Source of the DNA: Formicarius rufipectus
Lineage: Eukaryota; Chordata; Aves; Passeriformes; Formicariidae
Reading direction: 5' to 3'
Assembly: GCA_013399695.1 (NCBI GenBank)
Contig: VXAU01002493.1
Span: 353,096-417,095, forward strand
DNA: 64,000 bases
Position numbers and translations under genes: made by a program. The notes below the pieces were generated by a model. The model had not been told where the DNA came from. It did not search any database and saw only the letters and a list, made by a program, of their open reading frames with translations. Position 1 is the stretch's first letter. The number at the start of each line of letters is the position of its first letter. This document shows positions 13,235 to 24,833 of this stretch, one piece after another.

Positions 13235-15699
13235 CGGGAAAGAAAAATATAAGGCTTAGGAATTCTTATTTCAAGTTGTATTATTTTGAATTTCTGTCCT
13301 GGGCCTCTCACTAGCAGCCCAGACATTTAACAAGAGTTATCTTGTAAGACAACCCCAAAAAAGTCAGTGACTTCCCTACACTGCACAAAGATCTCATACT
13401 TCTGTTTATGTTACACATTATGGTTGTTGACTGTCAACACCAAAGCTAATAGCTGTTCATTCAATGGGCAAATGCTAGCCACCTCTCCATACTGCACGGA
13501 GCTGCTGTGCAGAGGTACACAGAAATGCTGTGTTTAACCATTCACATGTGCCACCAAGCTGAAGTAGCTTCCATGTCATCTGAATCTGGTTGGGTCATTC
13601 CCAAAAGACCCTCTCTTGCCTAGTTTTGCAGCATTCAAAAAGAATTTAAAATTCTCAGGACAGCAATCACAGCTGTCTTCAAGGATTGTTGATGGCTTCA
13701 TCATTTTATGTAGAATATGGCACTTGATGGCATCACATTCCACTACAGTTAGTCAGGATATCATAAACGTAAGAACTGATGTTCATGATGATACCACTAC
13801 AATGAAATGGAAAATGTACAGTCTGTGTACAAAAAAAGAGAAAGAAGAAAAACACACTGCTTCTCTGACAGGCACCCAAAGATGTGGTGGCGAGATACAG
13901 TCTGAGGCCAAGACAGGAAGAGCCTCTATCTGCAATAGCATTGCTTCCTTTTCTGAAAATATGGATGTGTACAAGTGGTTGTAATGTCAAGTAACAGAGG
14001 CCAAGTTTGCAGTTCTAGGGAAGGTTAAATTCTGGTTTAGCTTCTTTCAGAGACAGTGCAGAAAACAAACAGGAATACCTCAGTGGCAGAGCTCTATCCT
14101 CACTCACAGTTGTGACTCCAGTACTTCTTGTAGGGAAAATTCAAAGCAAGGTGGTCTTCTGGAAGAGTACTTGAGTCAGTTTACCTCTTTGAGAAAATGA
14201 AATTATTTTAACCATTTAAGTCTAGAGAATATAAATTATTTCAATACCTTCTATTCAAATATTTGAATGTAAAATCAGTTCAATTTGTTGTGCTAACTGG
14301 TGAAGTAGCTTGGCAATACAAACCTTATCACAAGGACCAGGGCAAATACAGATTTTTGCCAAAAGAGCAAAGTAAAGTGATCAATCATTCTTCATAGCAA
14401 ATACCATCAAGAAGTCAGTTCGAGATGGATAAAGAAGAAGCCACCAACTTAAGCAGTAAAACCATGTGAAACTTGTGCTTTCCAAGAATTTTGTTTAGGT
14501 AGAATATGTTGACATTCGTTGCTCCTAATACCTGAGAGCAGCCTATCCCTATGCCCATAGCTAACAGACACCAGAAAAAAGCCTCAGAGGTTTTGTCAGA
14601 GTCTTTAGACTTGTAACCACACATTTCAACAGCTTTGGGAAAGAATCCAAAATCTTCCATGCCAGCAGAAGATGCTGGAGGTGTATGCCACCCTTGACTG
14701 AGGTGGCAGGGAGAACACTATTTGAGAAATCACTGGACTGCAGCAGATGAAGAACAAAGCATGGTTACAATACTTTCATGTCCCTGTACAAAAAGAAGCA
14801 TCTTCAGGTTGTAATAATTTAAGGAAATGCACTAACAAAGAAATAAATGTCAAAATATTAAAATAAATAATTTATATTTTAAACTATTTTTAAGCCGAGA
14901 AAGACTGACATATATCAATAAGATATTCACCAGAAAGCGTAACTCTGAATGCCAGAGGGTTCTTGGCCACCTGAGTTAATCTTACCTGCTCCTGAAGGAG
15001 CTGGAGGAGTCAGCTGTCAGCATCTATCTGACACTGGGGAAAAAAATTCCAGGGGCAGGTTCCTCTGCAGTTCGTTACTCTGCCTTTGAACCTCAGAACA
15101 CATTAGGCCCTCCACTAAGAAAAAACATATGTTTCTCACAGTAATAGAGACCTCCCAGTTCATGAACTGCCACAAACTTGAAGGTCTGGCTGGGTGATTG
15201 AAAAATTAAGGCTACGGGAGAACACAGGCATGAGCAACTTTTGCTGCCCTTAACTCACACTTCTCTAAAAACTGAAAAGTTTTCCTCATGGTCATTTGTG
15301 AACAGAAAGAGCAGATCCATTAGACCAAATTAAATGTAAGTTTGTTCCAGATCTCTGCCTTCAAGAGTAGCCAAGCGCAGTAAGAGCACCACACATCTAA
15401 AAGGCACCACCACCAGCCATCATCCCAGCCATCAGCAGCTCAGGACGCAGAGGTAGCAGAGCTGGCAGGCAGTTACATGCAACTCAAAAGAAACTGAGCA
15501 AGCACTGAAGTTTAGAAATAAATACAGACATAAACAGGAAGGATTAGGAACATGTTTCAAAGTTCATAAATCTGTACCTTGGGAAATACATTTCTTAACT
15601 CATTAGGTGAAAGTTCTTAGCTCATACAATGTGCAAAAGAGCGGAGGACAACATCATATCAATCACTGAGAATGATGACAACATTTACGGGGAAAGAAC

Positions 15700-16380
15700 T
15701 GTCCTGGTTTTAGTAGCCAGGATCAATTTGTCACTGTGTGGGTGTGTATTCTAAAGCCTCTATGCCATTTTTTCCCCATGAACTGCTCACAATAGCCCAT
15801 TAGCAGCTATTGTCTAAGGCACAGAACACCCCTCAGGCTACAAACTGGGTGTTTAGGAACTTCTGTGAGATAAGGAATTCTCCTGTCTCCACACCCATTT
15901 GAGGGGTCATGTCTGCTAATGGGCCATCAGGGGTATCAAAAATAGGCCATTGTTTAACTCTCAGAGTAAATCACCCATTGTTTAAATCTCCACCCTGGGC
16001 GAGGGACTGGGTGGAGCCTAAGTGGATATAAGCTGGGGTTTGGGACTGGGAGCTCTCTTCAGATCCAGAGGAGGACCAGAGCTGTGAGCAGCCTGAGACT
16101 GCCACCAGATTGCAACCATCACTTTCACCAGCAGGTACCTTGTTTTCTTTTTACTTTAAACTTGGGGGGCCACGTGGTGCTCAGCATAGAGTTGGTGAGC
16201 TCCACTCTGCTTGTGCCCCACTGTGTTGGGCTGTACATCTGGTGTTTTTCGTGGCACAAACAAATTTCCTTTTCTGTTTCAGTGTATTTTTGTGATATTT
16301 TAATAAATTGTTATTCTGACTTGCAATCCCATTCTGAGTTGGATTAATTTCTCCTTCTGGTTTAACTCTAAACCAGAACA
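15700..16380 (+). mobile_element. Solo ERV LTR, family A/B, copy A
   Basis: 681 bp from TGTCCTGG to CCAGAACA, flanked by an exact 5-bp target duplication AGAAC (15695-15699 and 16381-16385). A TATA-like GGATATAAG near 16023 is followed by a transcription-start region, and AATAAA lies near 16302. The first 435 bp match the LTR at 54924, but the rest does not. There is no internal coding region. The exact duplication means the insertion borders are intact. Confidence 0.92.
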
Positions 16381-16385
16381 AGAAC

Positions 16386-17427
16386 TTACATACTGAAACA
16401 TCTGTGTAACTTCTTCATGTTTTAAAGTTATAAATTCATTACTTATTATTTGCTGGAACCAGCCCCAGTACGAACCTATCCACATTTCTTAAATATTACA
16501 ATACTCAACCAAAGGCATTCAAAGTCTTTAGGGACTAGCACTTAATAATTTTTCTTATTTTTTTTTATTTTTTTTTTAACAGAAATTAAGGGTCCTAAAA
16601 CCAGGAGTTATCTGTTTATACTGTAAAAGTAAATGTGAAATTAGAACAAACATTATATTAATCCATAAGGTATTCAAAATACATACTTTTGTTCATTTAT
16701 GAAAACAAGAAAAAAAAAATCCCTAAACATTGTGCTCTTCAGTTTCCTCTTGAAGAAGCTGGAAAAAATCCTGAACAGTAAGATCATAGAACTACATCTA
16801 TCAAACCTCCACCACTCATGTTCAGCAGATAATTAAATACAGCTGTAATAGAGAAGCAAGTCACAGCATCTTTGGCTCTCTGTATAGTCTGCTTTGTTTA
16901 AGTATTTCTGTCACAACTAATGCAATTATGACTGATCTTCTGTACTGTGGATTTTAGAGAACCAGAGAAAAATTGCAGCAAACAACTCAGGATTCAGACT
17001 AACCAGTTGAAGAAATAATACATTTCTCATATATTTTGAAAATGAGACTGCAGATCAGGATTTAAGACTACCAGTTCTCCTCTCTTACCTAATATTTCAA
17101 ATTCTTTGAACAATCTCATTCCTTCCTTCACAAGGCACTGACTTGCATTTCGCTATGCAAAACCAATTAAACAACTGCTAAGGAAGCTTAGTTTTAAAAC
17201 TCTGTATGTTTGCTAGTATAAACAAAAAAATTGTTATCCATATGTATGTCAGCTACACATTTGTTTACTAAGATCTTTATACAGCTTAGGGCTTTTCTAA
17301 AATACAGTATCCACATGTGGATTGCAGATGGCACATTGCTCCCTCTAATACACATCCAGCAAAGACACCCTGCCACTGCTGATGCTGAGAGGAAGATATT
17401 CATAAGGACTACAAACTTAAATCATTA

Positions 17428-17458
<31 letters not shown>

Positions 17459-20141
17459 GTTAAGATTAATGAAAAAACCTTCAGTGTCTGGCATCTTTTG
17501 CTTTCTGTATATCCATTGTACTTAGACATTCCTGGGTAAAATGTCCCTGCATTTCAAGGTAAGTCTCTCACTTCACTGTGACAAGTGCCATTAATAGATG
17601 CCAAACAGTACTGTTGCACAACATACACATTTCAGATCATAAGCCTTGCTCAAAGGCAGTTTTTTCAGGTATACAAGTTAATACTTGAGAAACAGTGCCA
17701 ACCTGTATCAAGCACTGAATGTTTTAAAAAAATAAAAAATTTTAAAACTGGCTTAGAGAAGATCACTCTACTTAAAAATATTTTGAAATCCAAATATTAT
17801 ATAAAATTACCTTTAAAATTCTCATACATAGAGGGTTATTACATTGATTTATGGTTGAATAAATTCATCTCTAATTTCAGGAACTTTCAAAATAGCAAAC
17901 AACAAAGGGGAACGGGAAAAGTGAAAAAGCAACCTGACCGACTAGTACTGCCTCTTGGTTTACAGCAGCATTCCAGCTTATAGAATGATTTAAAGAGAGG
18001 TAAAGAAATTGAAACATTATTCAGAAATGGTTATCTCAAAAGTAGGTCATTGAAAACAACCTATTATCTCTCCCAATTCAGACTTATTATATGGAAAGCT
18101 ACTAGTGGACAACAGATGACTATTAATGCCTAGTTAGACAGCGGACCTGCCAAAGGAAAAATGGCAAAAGGGAATACTGGAAGCGTAAGTATCAGACTAA
18201 AAGAAGCCTTCTGCTACAGTTTAGGTAAACCTAAATCTTGCAACATGTTTAATCTAAACTTCAGTAACGAAACTTTGGCTCAAAAGGATGTGACCACCTG
18301 TGCAACATCTCCCACAAGGATGAAAAGCTTCCTTAATGCAGAAAGAAAAAACACACAGGAAAAAGGGAATAAATCCCAGCAGAGCTGATTTCAATGAAAT
18401 GGGATACACACCAGTATATCTAAGTGCAAAGTCAGAGTGAGAGACTTTTATGAACACAAATTTTTAAGCACTGCCTCTTAATTAAGCGGTTGCATGATTT
18501 CCAACCCTCAGTTACACTCACTCTGCCTTCTCCTTTCATCCACCCTGAGAGCTCCCTGCAGTAGCAAAAGCATCTGTTTAGCTGTACAACACACCAGGAC
18601 TGAAGAATTAATTCACAGAAAAAGATTGCTGGTGTGACACACAGATAACCCAAAATAAAGAACGATTCTCTTGTTTTTCTACTTGTCACAAACTTCCTAC
18701 CAATAAATTCCCTGCCAGCTTTTCGCCAGAAGCTCTCATCAGAACTTCCCACTGGACTTTTCCTGACAGAAGTTCTCCCCAGAACTTCAGCCTGGACTTT
18801 TCCTGTCAGAAAATCCTGCTATTGTTTATGGGTATCATATCTCTTCGAACATCTGAACAGGGCTGTGTGCTAAGAGTCCACACACAGTCTCCTTGAAACA
18901 CTGTAAAACTAGAGACAAATTTTGGGAAAACTGGGGAAGAGGTAGGGGAGAGATTTTCATCTGGGACATCCAGCTTTCTCTCCCTTTCCTCTTCCCCAAT
19001 TTTCCCCTCACCTTTTCTCTGCCACCAATTGCTGCCTGCCTGCCACGGGAGACTGAGACTCTACCAACCTGGAGAGAACTGAGCCCCAGTGAAGATTTAA
19101 CTTAGCTCAAGGGAATATTCAAATCTGAGATCTGCAAAATTTAAGCTGATTGTAACACTGGGGGAAAAATAAAAAAGGCTAACTGATCTCATGATTGAGT
19201 TCCTCAGTCTGATGAACATGAATGTTTTTGCTGACACCAGGAAGGAAATAATACAAGCATTGGAGCAGCACTGCATGACATTTTTGGCAGCCAAAGATGT
19301 GTGTGAAATTAATGCTTACCAACTTGAATCTTTCAGCAAAGAGAAGATATCATCAACTGGAAACAAAAGGAAAAGGTACTGTGCCAGGAGATCATGACAA
19401 ACTAACCAGTCTATTACTGCCCCAAAAAAGATACTACAAAGGTGAGAAACACAAGACACTCATCTGCATACAAAGGTTGACACAGACACTTGGTACGTGA
19501 CTAAACAATAAAGCACAGCTTCAGCTCCCCTACAGAGACTCACAAAAGTTATAAACTGTGTGGGCTTAAGGAGGCCTTGTTTCTTATCCTGTACCCAATC
19601 ATGCAAGCATCATAATCCTTTAACCAATTCAAGACCACATAGGTCAAAAAATTCTTGCTGTTATCTCTCTTCTGAGGTTGAAAATTTATGAGCTCACAGT
19701 ATTTCATTCAGTTATACAGCCCTTGACTGCAGCTACCAGCTGAGTGCTGTATTTGTCTTCACTGCTTGATCACACAGGAACACCTGCATTTGAAGTAGCA
19801 TTCACAGAACACACTTTTAAAAAAATTCTAAAGCTGTATACTCTGCTTCTCAGTTCAAGTTTCCATTACATTCAGTCAGGCATTAACCATGCTTGGTAAG
19901 CTAGGGACATTACCTGCCCTCAAGAGCTTTTTCTAGGTGCACCACATTTGTTTCTACCTACTCACCCTGAGCCCAACCCTCATTCTGACCATCTCAAGAC
20001 CCAAATTCAAGCCTGCCATGACAATGTCCGTAGTTTGGATATCACTACATCATACCTGTCTATCAGCATTGGTGACTGATTGCATTTATTTCATCAGCCC
20101 CCTCTTTCACTGCACAGCATGCAGTTCTCATGGTGGAGGTG
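16386..20141. other. No gene recognised
   Basis: AT-rich, with an A22 tract at 17436-17457, an imperfect two-copy repeat at 18735-18820 and a short protein-like open frame at 19173-19397. The 132-codon frame at 17585-17983 has Lys/Asn/Ile/Phe composition typical of AT-rich non-coding DNA. Confidence 0.5.
18735..18820 (+). repeat. Two-copy imperfect repeat of about 43 bp
   Basis: Two adjacent units share CAGAACTT and CTGGACTTTTCCTG followed by (A)CAGAA. They may be part of an unrecognised LTR. Confidence 0.6.
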
Positions 20142-20519
20142 TGTCGCGGTCCGTGAGGGAAAGAGGGCACTGTCCACGCGGGGAGGGTGTGAACGGCATG
20201 AACACTTTATTAAGGAGAGCATGGGATACTTATAGGGTTCAGGTGGAGGGTTCTAGAACTTGGGTGGAGTTAGGGGCAGAACGCAACACAAAAGGACAAG
20301 GGAAGGAGGGTTTATAACTTATAAGGAAGAACTGGGGATGTCCGAGCCCCACAGGGTGGAGCTGCATTGCTCCACTGGCCAGCCAATGAGGTTTTGGGAT
20401 ACATCAACCAATCAGGGGGCTGTAACCGGGGTTTCCATAACTGATCAGAACAGTTGGACATACAGCAGTAATAAAATGGTATTAATTACCTAATACATCT
20501 TTTTGTCCTAACTATAACA
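20142..20519 (-). mobile_element. Short ERV LTR (ERVK-like)
   Basis: 378 bp. The plus strand starts TGTCGCGGTCCGTGAGG and ends CTATAACA, so it is TG...CA when read on the minus strand. On the minus strand a TATA-like TTATAAG/TATAAA pair (near 20310-20330) precedes AATAAAG near 20210, giving a compact U3-R-U5 order. No matching target duplication is visible at the borders (GAGGTG versus TTCAAA). The class is an impression from the CGCGGTCCG terminus. Confidence 0.75.
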
Positions 20520-23500
20520 TTCAAACAGTATAAAAACTTGCAGAAACAGCAGCTCCATGGCAAAGGGTATACAGCAGGTGGTTGTGGCAGCAGCAAACAG
20601 TTTCATCCATAAGTAAACATTATTCTCTTGGCAGTCTCTGACAGGTGCCTATCCCAACAGAGGTGGGCAAGAAGACAATACCAGCAGCACTCCTCACAAC
20701 AGTCTGGGAGATGCACCAGCACGATAGTCACGCCACAGGCTTTCTTTGAATTGTGATTCCCACAATCTCAACTCCTATTGATGCTTGAGATGCTGTATTT
20801 TTCAATACAAATAAATATTGCTGAACTCCTCCCCTACTGAGAGGATATTTATCTTATTAAATTGGGCCTTCTTCATCCTCCAGAGGAGCAGCTACCTCAG
20901 CAATGTATGCTGAGAACAACCTCTGTTTAACCTTCACCTGAAACAAGGATAACTTCACATGCTCACAGATTTTCCACCATTCTGAGAACTAGTTCAAATG
21001 GATACATCCTGACAACGTTTGCTAAGGAATGTATCTGTACTTTCTCACACGCAGAAAGTGAAGGAACCAAACATGCTCCATCTCCTTTTGCTTCAGTTAC
21101 CACTTCAGAGACTTAATTACAGATCAGGACCTCACCAGGTCCACTCAAGACCCCACAGTCCCTTATGTCCTAGAGCACCAAAAGCAGCTGCTACACCATC
21201 ACACACACTGCTCAGAACAGCTGCTGAAGTCAAGCATAAAGGAAAACATGTCTTTCCACGTTTGCTAGTTATGTGCATAAGAACTTGATAGTAATGCAGC
21301 CACATGAGCCTGCATGTTGATGATTAGTCTTAGAATCATAGAATCATTCAAGTTGTAAAAGATCATTGAGTCTTCCAAGCTGTACCAGAAGTGCTGCTGC
21401 CATACAACAACAGTTAATGCAGAGGTGAATCTATGCCTGTGGCAGCATGAAAGCACTGAGCAGAGGAGGCCACCTGTGTCTCTCCAGTAAGAGCGAAAAA
21501 GGAAAATCATAAGCAGTGATTCTAGAAAAGACAGAACTTCACCTAGAGATGTTATTTATGACAGATGTGTATGTATGTATGCAAACAAAAGCAGGAACTT
21601 ACCTTCACTGTTCAGGAGAGCAGGATTCAAACCACAGGAATTGCAAAGACAAAGTGTAGCCAGTCAAGAGGAGGCAAATGCACAGCCTGCAGTAGCAGGC
21701 AGAAGAGTTTGACATGTAGCACAAGCACACTCTCAACAAGCACGCTCATTACAGAAGACTTCAGCATATAAAAATATTCAGGATCTGAACAGCAGGTCAA
21801 AGAAAGAATTATTTCAGCTCACAAGATGATACAAAAACAAGGGAGAACAGACCAGCCACAAAATACAAGTAAAACTGTAAACATGAGAAGCCTCCACCAC
21901 AGGAGCAATCCCCCATCACCTACCCCTGTAAACCCTGAAAGTGCCTCTGCACAATTAAAATTAAATTTTACCTCAGTTTGAGGTGCAGTTGATTGCTACA
22001 GGGGCACCTGGAGCCTGTGATTTAGAAGGCAGGCTTCTTCCACTGCCTCATCCTAAAATATATCCACCACCATCAGCTTAATGAAATTGTTATGAGGGTA
22101 TACAGGACCAGGACAAAAGCAATAAACCTTTCTTAAAAGCCTTACAAAACCCTCCAAAATTAGGGGGTGTCAATTATTAACAGCAAAAATTCTGGCAAGT
22201 GTTACTGAATTCAAATGAACAGTATAAATATTAGGAAAAATCATTTAGTGTGCATCCCAAGATGATAAGTCATAAAACACCAGAAAAGATTTTCTACGAG
22301 TCAAAGTGAATAGTATTCAATATTAATTCAAGAACAGCAGTGAGGTTTATATCCAGAAACAGTATCAGTTTTTAAAAAATTGTACAGCCAATAAAATGAA
22401 AAAAATGTCCGTAATTATTTTAACAGGCTTTTAGGCTTTTTCCTAAAAGAAACTTGAGAAGCGATGTTTTTTTTTTTTTTACAGTTCCTATTTGAAGAAC
22501 AATAGAAGAGAAGAATCTGAGTGAAAGTGGCTGATGAGTGCAGCATGAGCGCTGGTTTCAGTCTATGACTGGAAAAGCTCATGCTGGTTTTAACATGCAT
22601 CATCTGAAACAGTCTCTTAACAGATTCCTGGCTTCAAGTTCTCCAATAAGGAAAGCAATATCAGTCACCAAGGGATTGGTCTCCTTGCACAGTCTCTACA
22701 ACAAATATATTCATTATTTTGCAAGAGGGCAAACAGCTGCACTTCCTGGAATGTGCTGTGACTAGTCATCTTTACCACCAGGTAATGTTAGCAAAGCTCA
22801 ATGCATCTGAAATAAAAATACACTTTATCCAAAGCACACTCTGTAGAATTTCCTTATTATATGGCTATTGACAAGGTACACTTCCTTACAGCTGTCTGGT
22901 CCTAGGTGTTGTAGTTAACACAAGGAGGTCCTGTATTTGCTATTCTGAGTTACTGTTAGCATTTCAGTCTAAGCTACACAAATAACTTGTCAGCCGGGTT
23001 ACAAATTTCCATAACTTTACCTCTGAAAAACAGGTTCCCAATCTACATATGCTATCCAAGCAAGTGTGTAAGGGCTGAAAGTACTTATTTCCCATGGCTG
23101 ACGAACAAAACAGAGGTTCTCACAAGACAGGAGAGGTGAATTCCCCTTACACACAAAGAGAATTCTAAGAGAAAAAATGCACACCAAAATCAGTAACACA
23201 AAAATTAACAGAAAGAATCCAAATAAATACTTTCTGAATGTAAACAGAAGAAAGCCCAATTCCTCTGAAAGGTATAGTATCCTGAACTAGACTATTTATT
23301 TCTTATAAATGACCTCAAAAGATGACACATTTCTACTTAGAGCATCTAGAAGTCTGATGTAGAATTTAAATTTACTTTTTTGTCACAAATACTTAAAACC
23401 TTACCTGATACCAGAAGGATCTGGAAGGTTCACTACTAAACGTTAAATGAATTAATCCTTGTGTTACCTCCATTTTCTTTTGCATTAGTTAAGAACATTT

Positions 23501-23859
23501 CTTTTGGGAAATGAGACTCTTTTAGTTGCATGTCACCCTAAACAGAGGAAAATCACAAATAAAATAATTCTTGAAATTTCTCACTTGGATTTGCATTACT
23601 GTTTTCACTGTTCTCACCTTACTTGTCTTTCCTAGAGGATTAAGGTCATGCATTGTTTTTCATAACATTAGGCAAACTTTCCCTGAAAATAATATAAATT
23701 GGCAGGATTTAAAGCCGAATAACTTGTGACTTTGTTACAGGGCCTGTCCTTCTTTCTTTCTGGAACCAGATATTGCCCATCTGTAAACATTCCAACTGCA
23801 TAGACTTATGACAGAGGTGGGAACTATAAATATGGTCAAGTACATGCAAGAGAATCTAA
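20520..23859. other. No gene recognised
   Basis: No exon-like structure apart from the CR1 relic at 21331. A T14 run lies at 22467-22480. Confidence 0.5.
21331..21400 (-). mobile_element. CR1 3'-end fragment
   Basis: AGAATCATAGAATCATTCAA followed by GTTGTAAAAGATCATTGAGT is the complement of a CR1 terminal region. Only a short relic remains. Confidence 0.75.
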
Positions 23860-24461
23860 AAGAAAAACAGGGAAAACTGGACATAAGCTGGGAGGGTGCA
23901 CTTGCAACCTATAAAGGCCACTGCATCCTGGGCTGCAACAAAAGCAGCATGGCCAGCAGCCAAATAGATCCCACCTGTCACACTGCAACCAGCTCTGGGG
24001 TCCCCAGCACAAGGAAGACATTTTGCTGCTGGAGTGAGTCTGGAGGAGGCTGCAAAGATGATCCAAGGAATGGAGCACCTCTCCTATGCAGACAGCCTGA
24101 ACTGCTGAGATTGAAAAAGTTGTGGGGTAAACTTTTTGCATCGTTTCAATACTTGGAGGGGACTTAAAAAATGGTGAAACGCTTTTTACTGGAGCCTGTA
24201 GCAATCAAACAAGGTAAAATGGTTTTAAACTGAAAGAAGATACCTTTGTATTAGATACAAGGAAGAAACAGTTTACTGCAAGGATGAGGCTCTGGAATAG
24301 GTTGCTCAGAGTGGCTGTGGATGCTCCAACCCTGTAACTGTTCAAAGCCAGGCTGGATGGGGCTTTGACCAACTCCATCTGCCCCTGTTGATGATGGGGG
24401 TGGGGGTTAGACCTAGGCTATCTTTGAAGGGCCCTTCTAACCCAGACCATTCTATGATTCT
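23860..24461 (+). mobile_element. CR1 LINE fragment, 5'-truncated
   Basis: 3' part of a chicken-repeat-1 element. It begins near GTGCACTTGCAACC, continues through CATCCTGGGCTGC and GAGCACCTCTCCTATG, and ends with CCATTCTATGATTCT, the typical CR1 tail. It is diverged, with no open reverse transcriptase. Confidence 0.88.
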
Positions 24462-24802
24462 CAAAGAATGGATGCACACAGTTATGGAAATAAATGGAAT
24501 GTTCACATACTAGAATTATCTCTATACTAGGCAAGTAAATACAGTGATAAAGTTTGCTTAAATTTAAAGAGCTATGAATGAAAATGCAGGTCTGAATATC
24601 TTGAGTATTTTTTGAACCATATACACTGAAAGAACAAGGAAAAAATCTAATTTGTGGTACCAAGCACTGAAAAACTTTCATCATAGTATGTGAGATGAAA
24701 TGCAGAGAGAACACTGTTCAGACATACTACTCTCTATGATGCACATGTAACTACATGCAGCTGCTACAGAGAAATTCAGAGGAACCTGTCTGGATTTGGC
24801 AC

Positions 24803-24833
<31 letters not shown>

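Larger units (their letters stand above)
5317..15694. other. No gene recognised; simple repeats
   Basis: About 10 kb of AT-rich DNA with no convincing exon. It holds A/C-rich repeats at 9708-9762 and 13164-13234, an A30 tract at 10535-10564, A17 followed by (GA)n at 11983-12010, and a C/T homopolymer junction near 6166-6182. Open frames of 122-125 codons (5600-5977 and 13616-13984) lack protein-like features or splice context. Confidence 0.55.

Noticed and set aside
17585..17983. 132-codon open frame on the plus strand
   Set aside because: The composition (Lys, Ile, Phe, Asn, Tyr) is that of AT-rich non-coding DNA. No domain, no splice context and no match I recognise.
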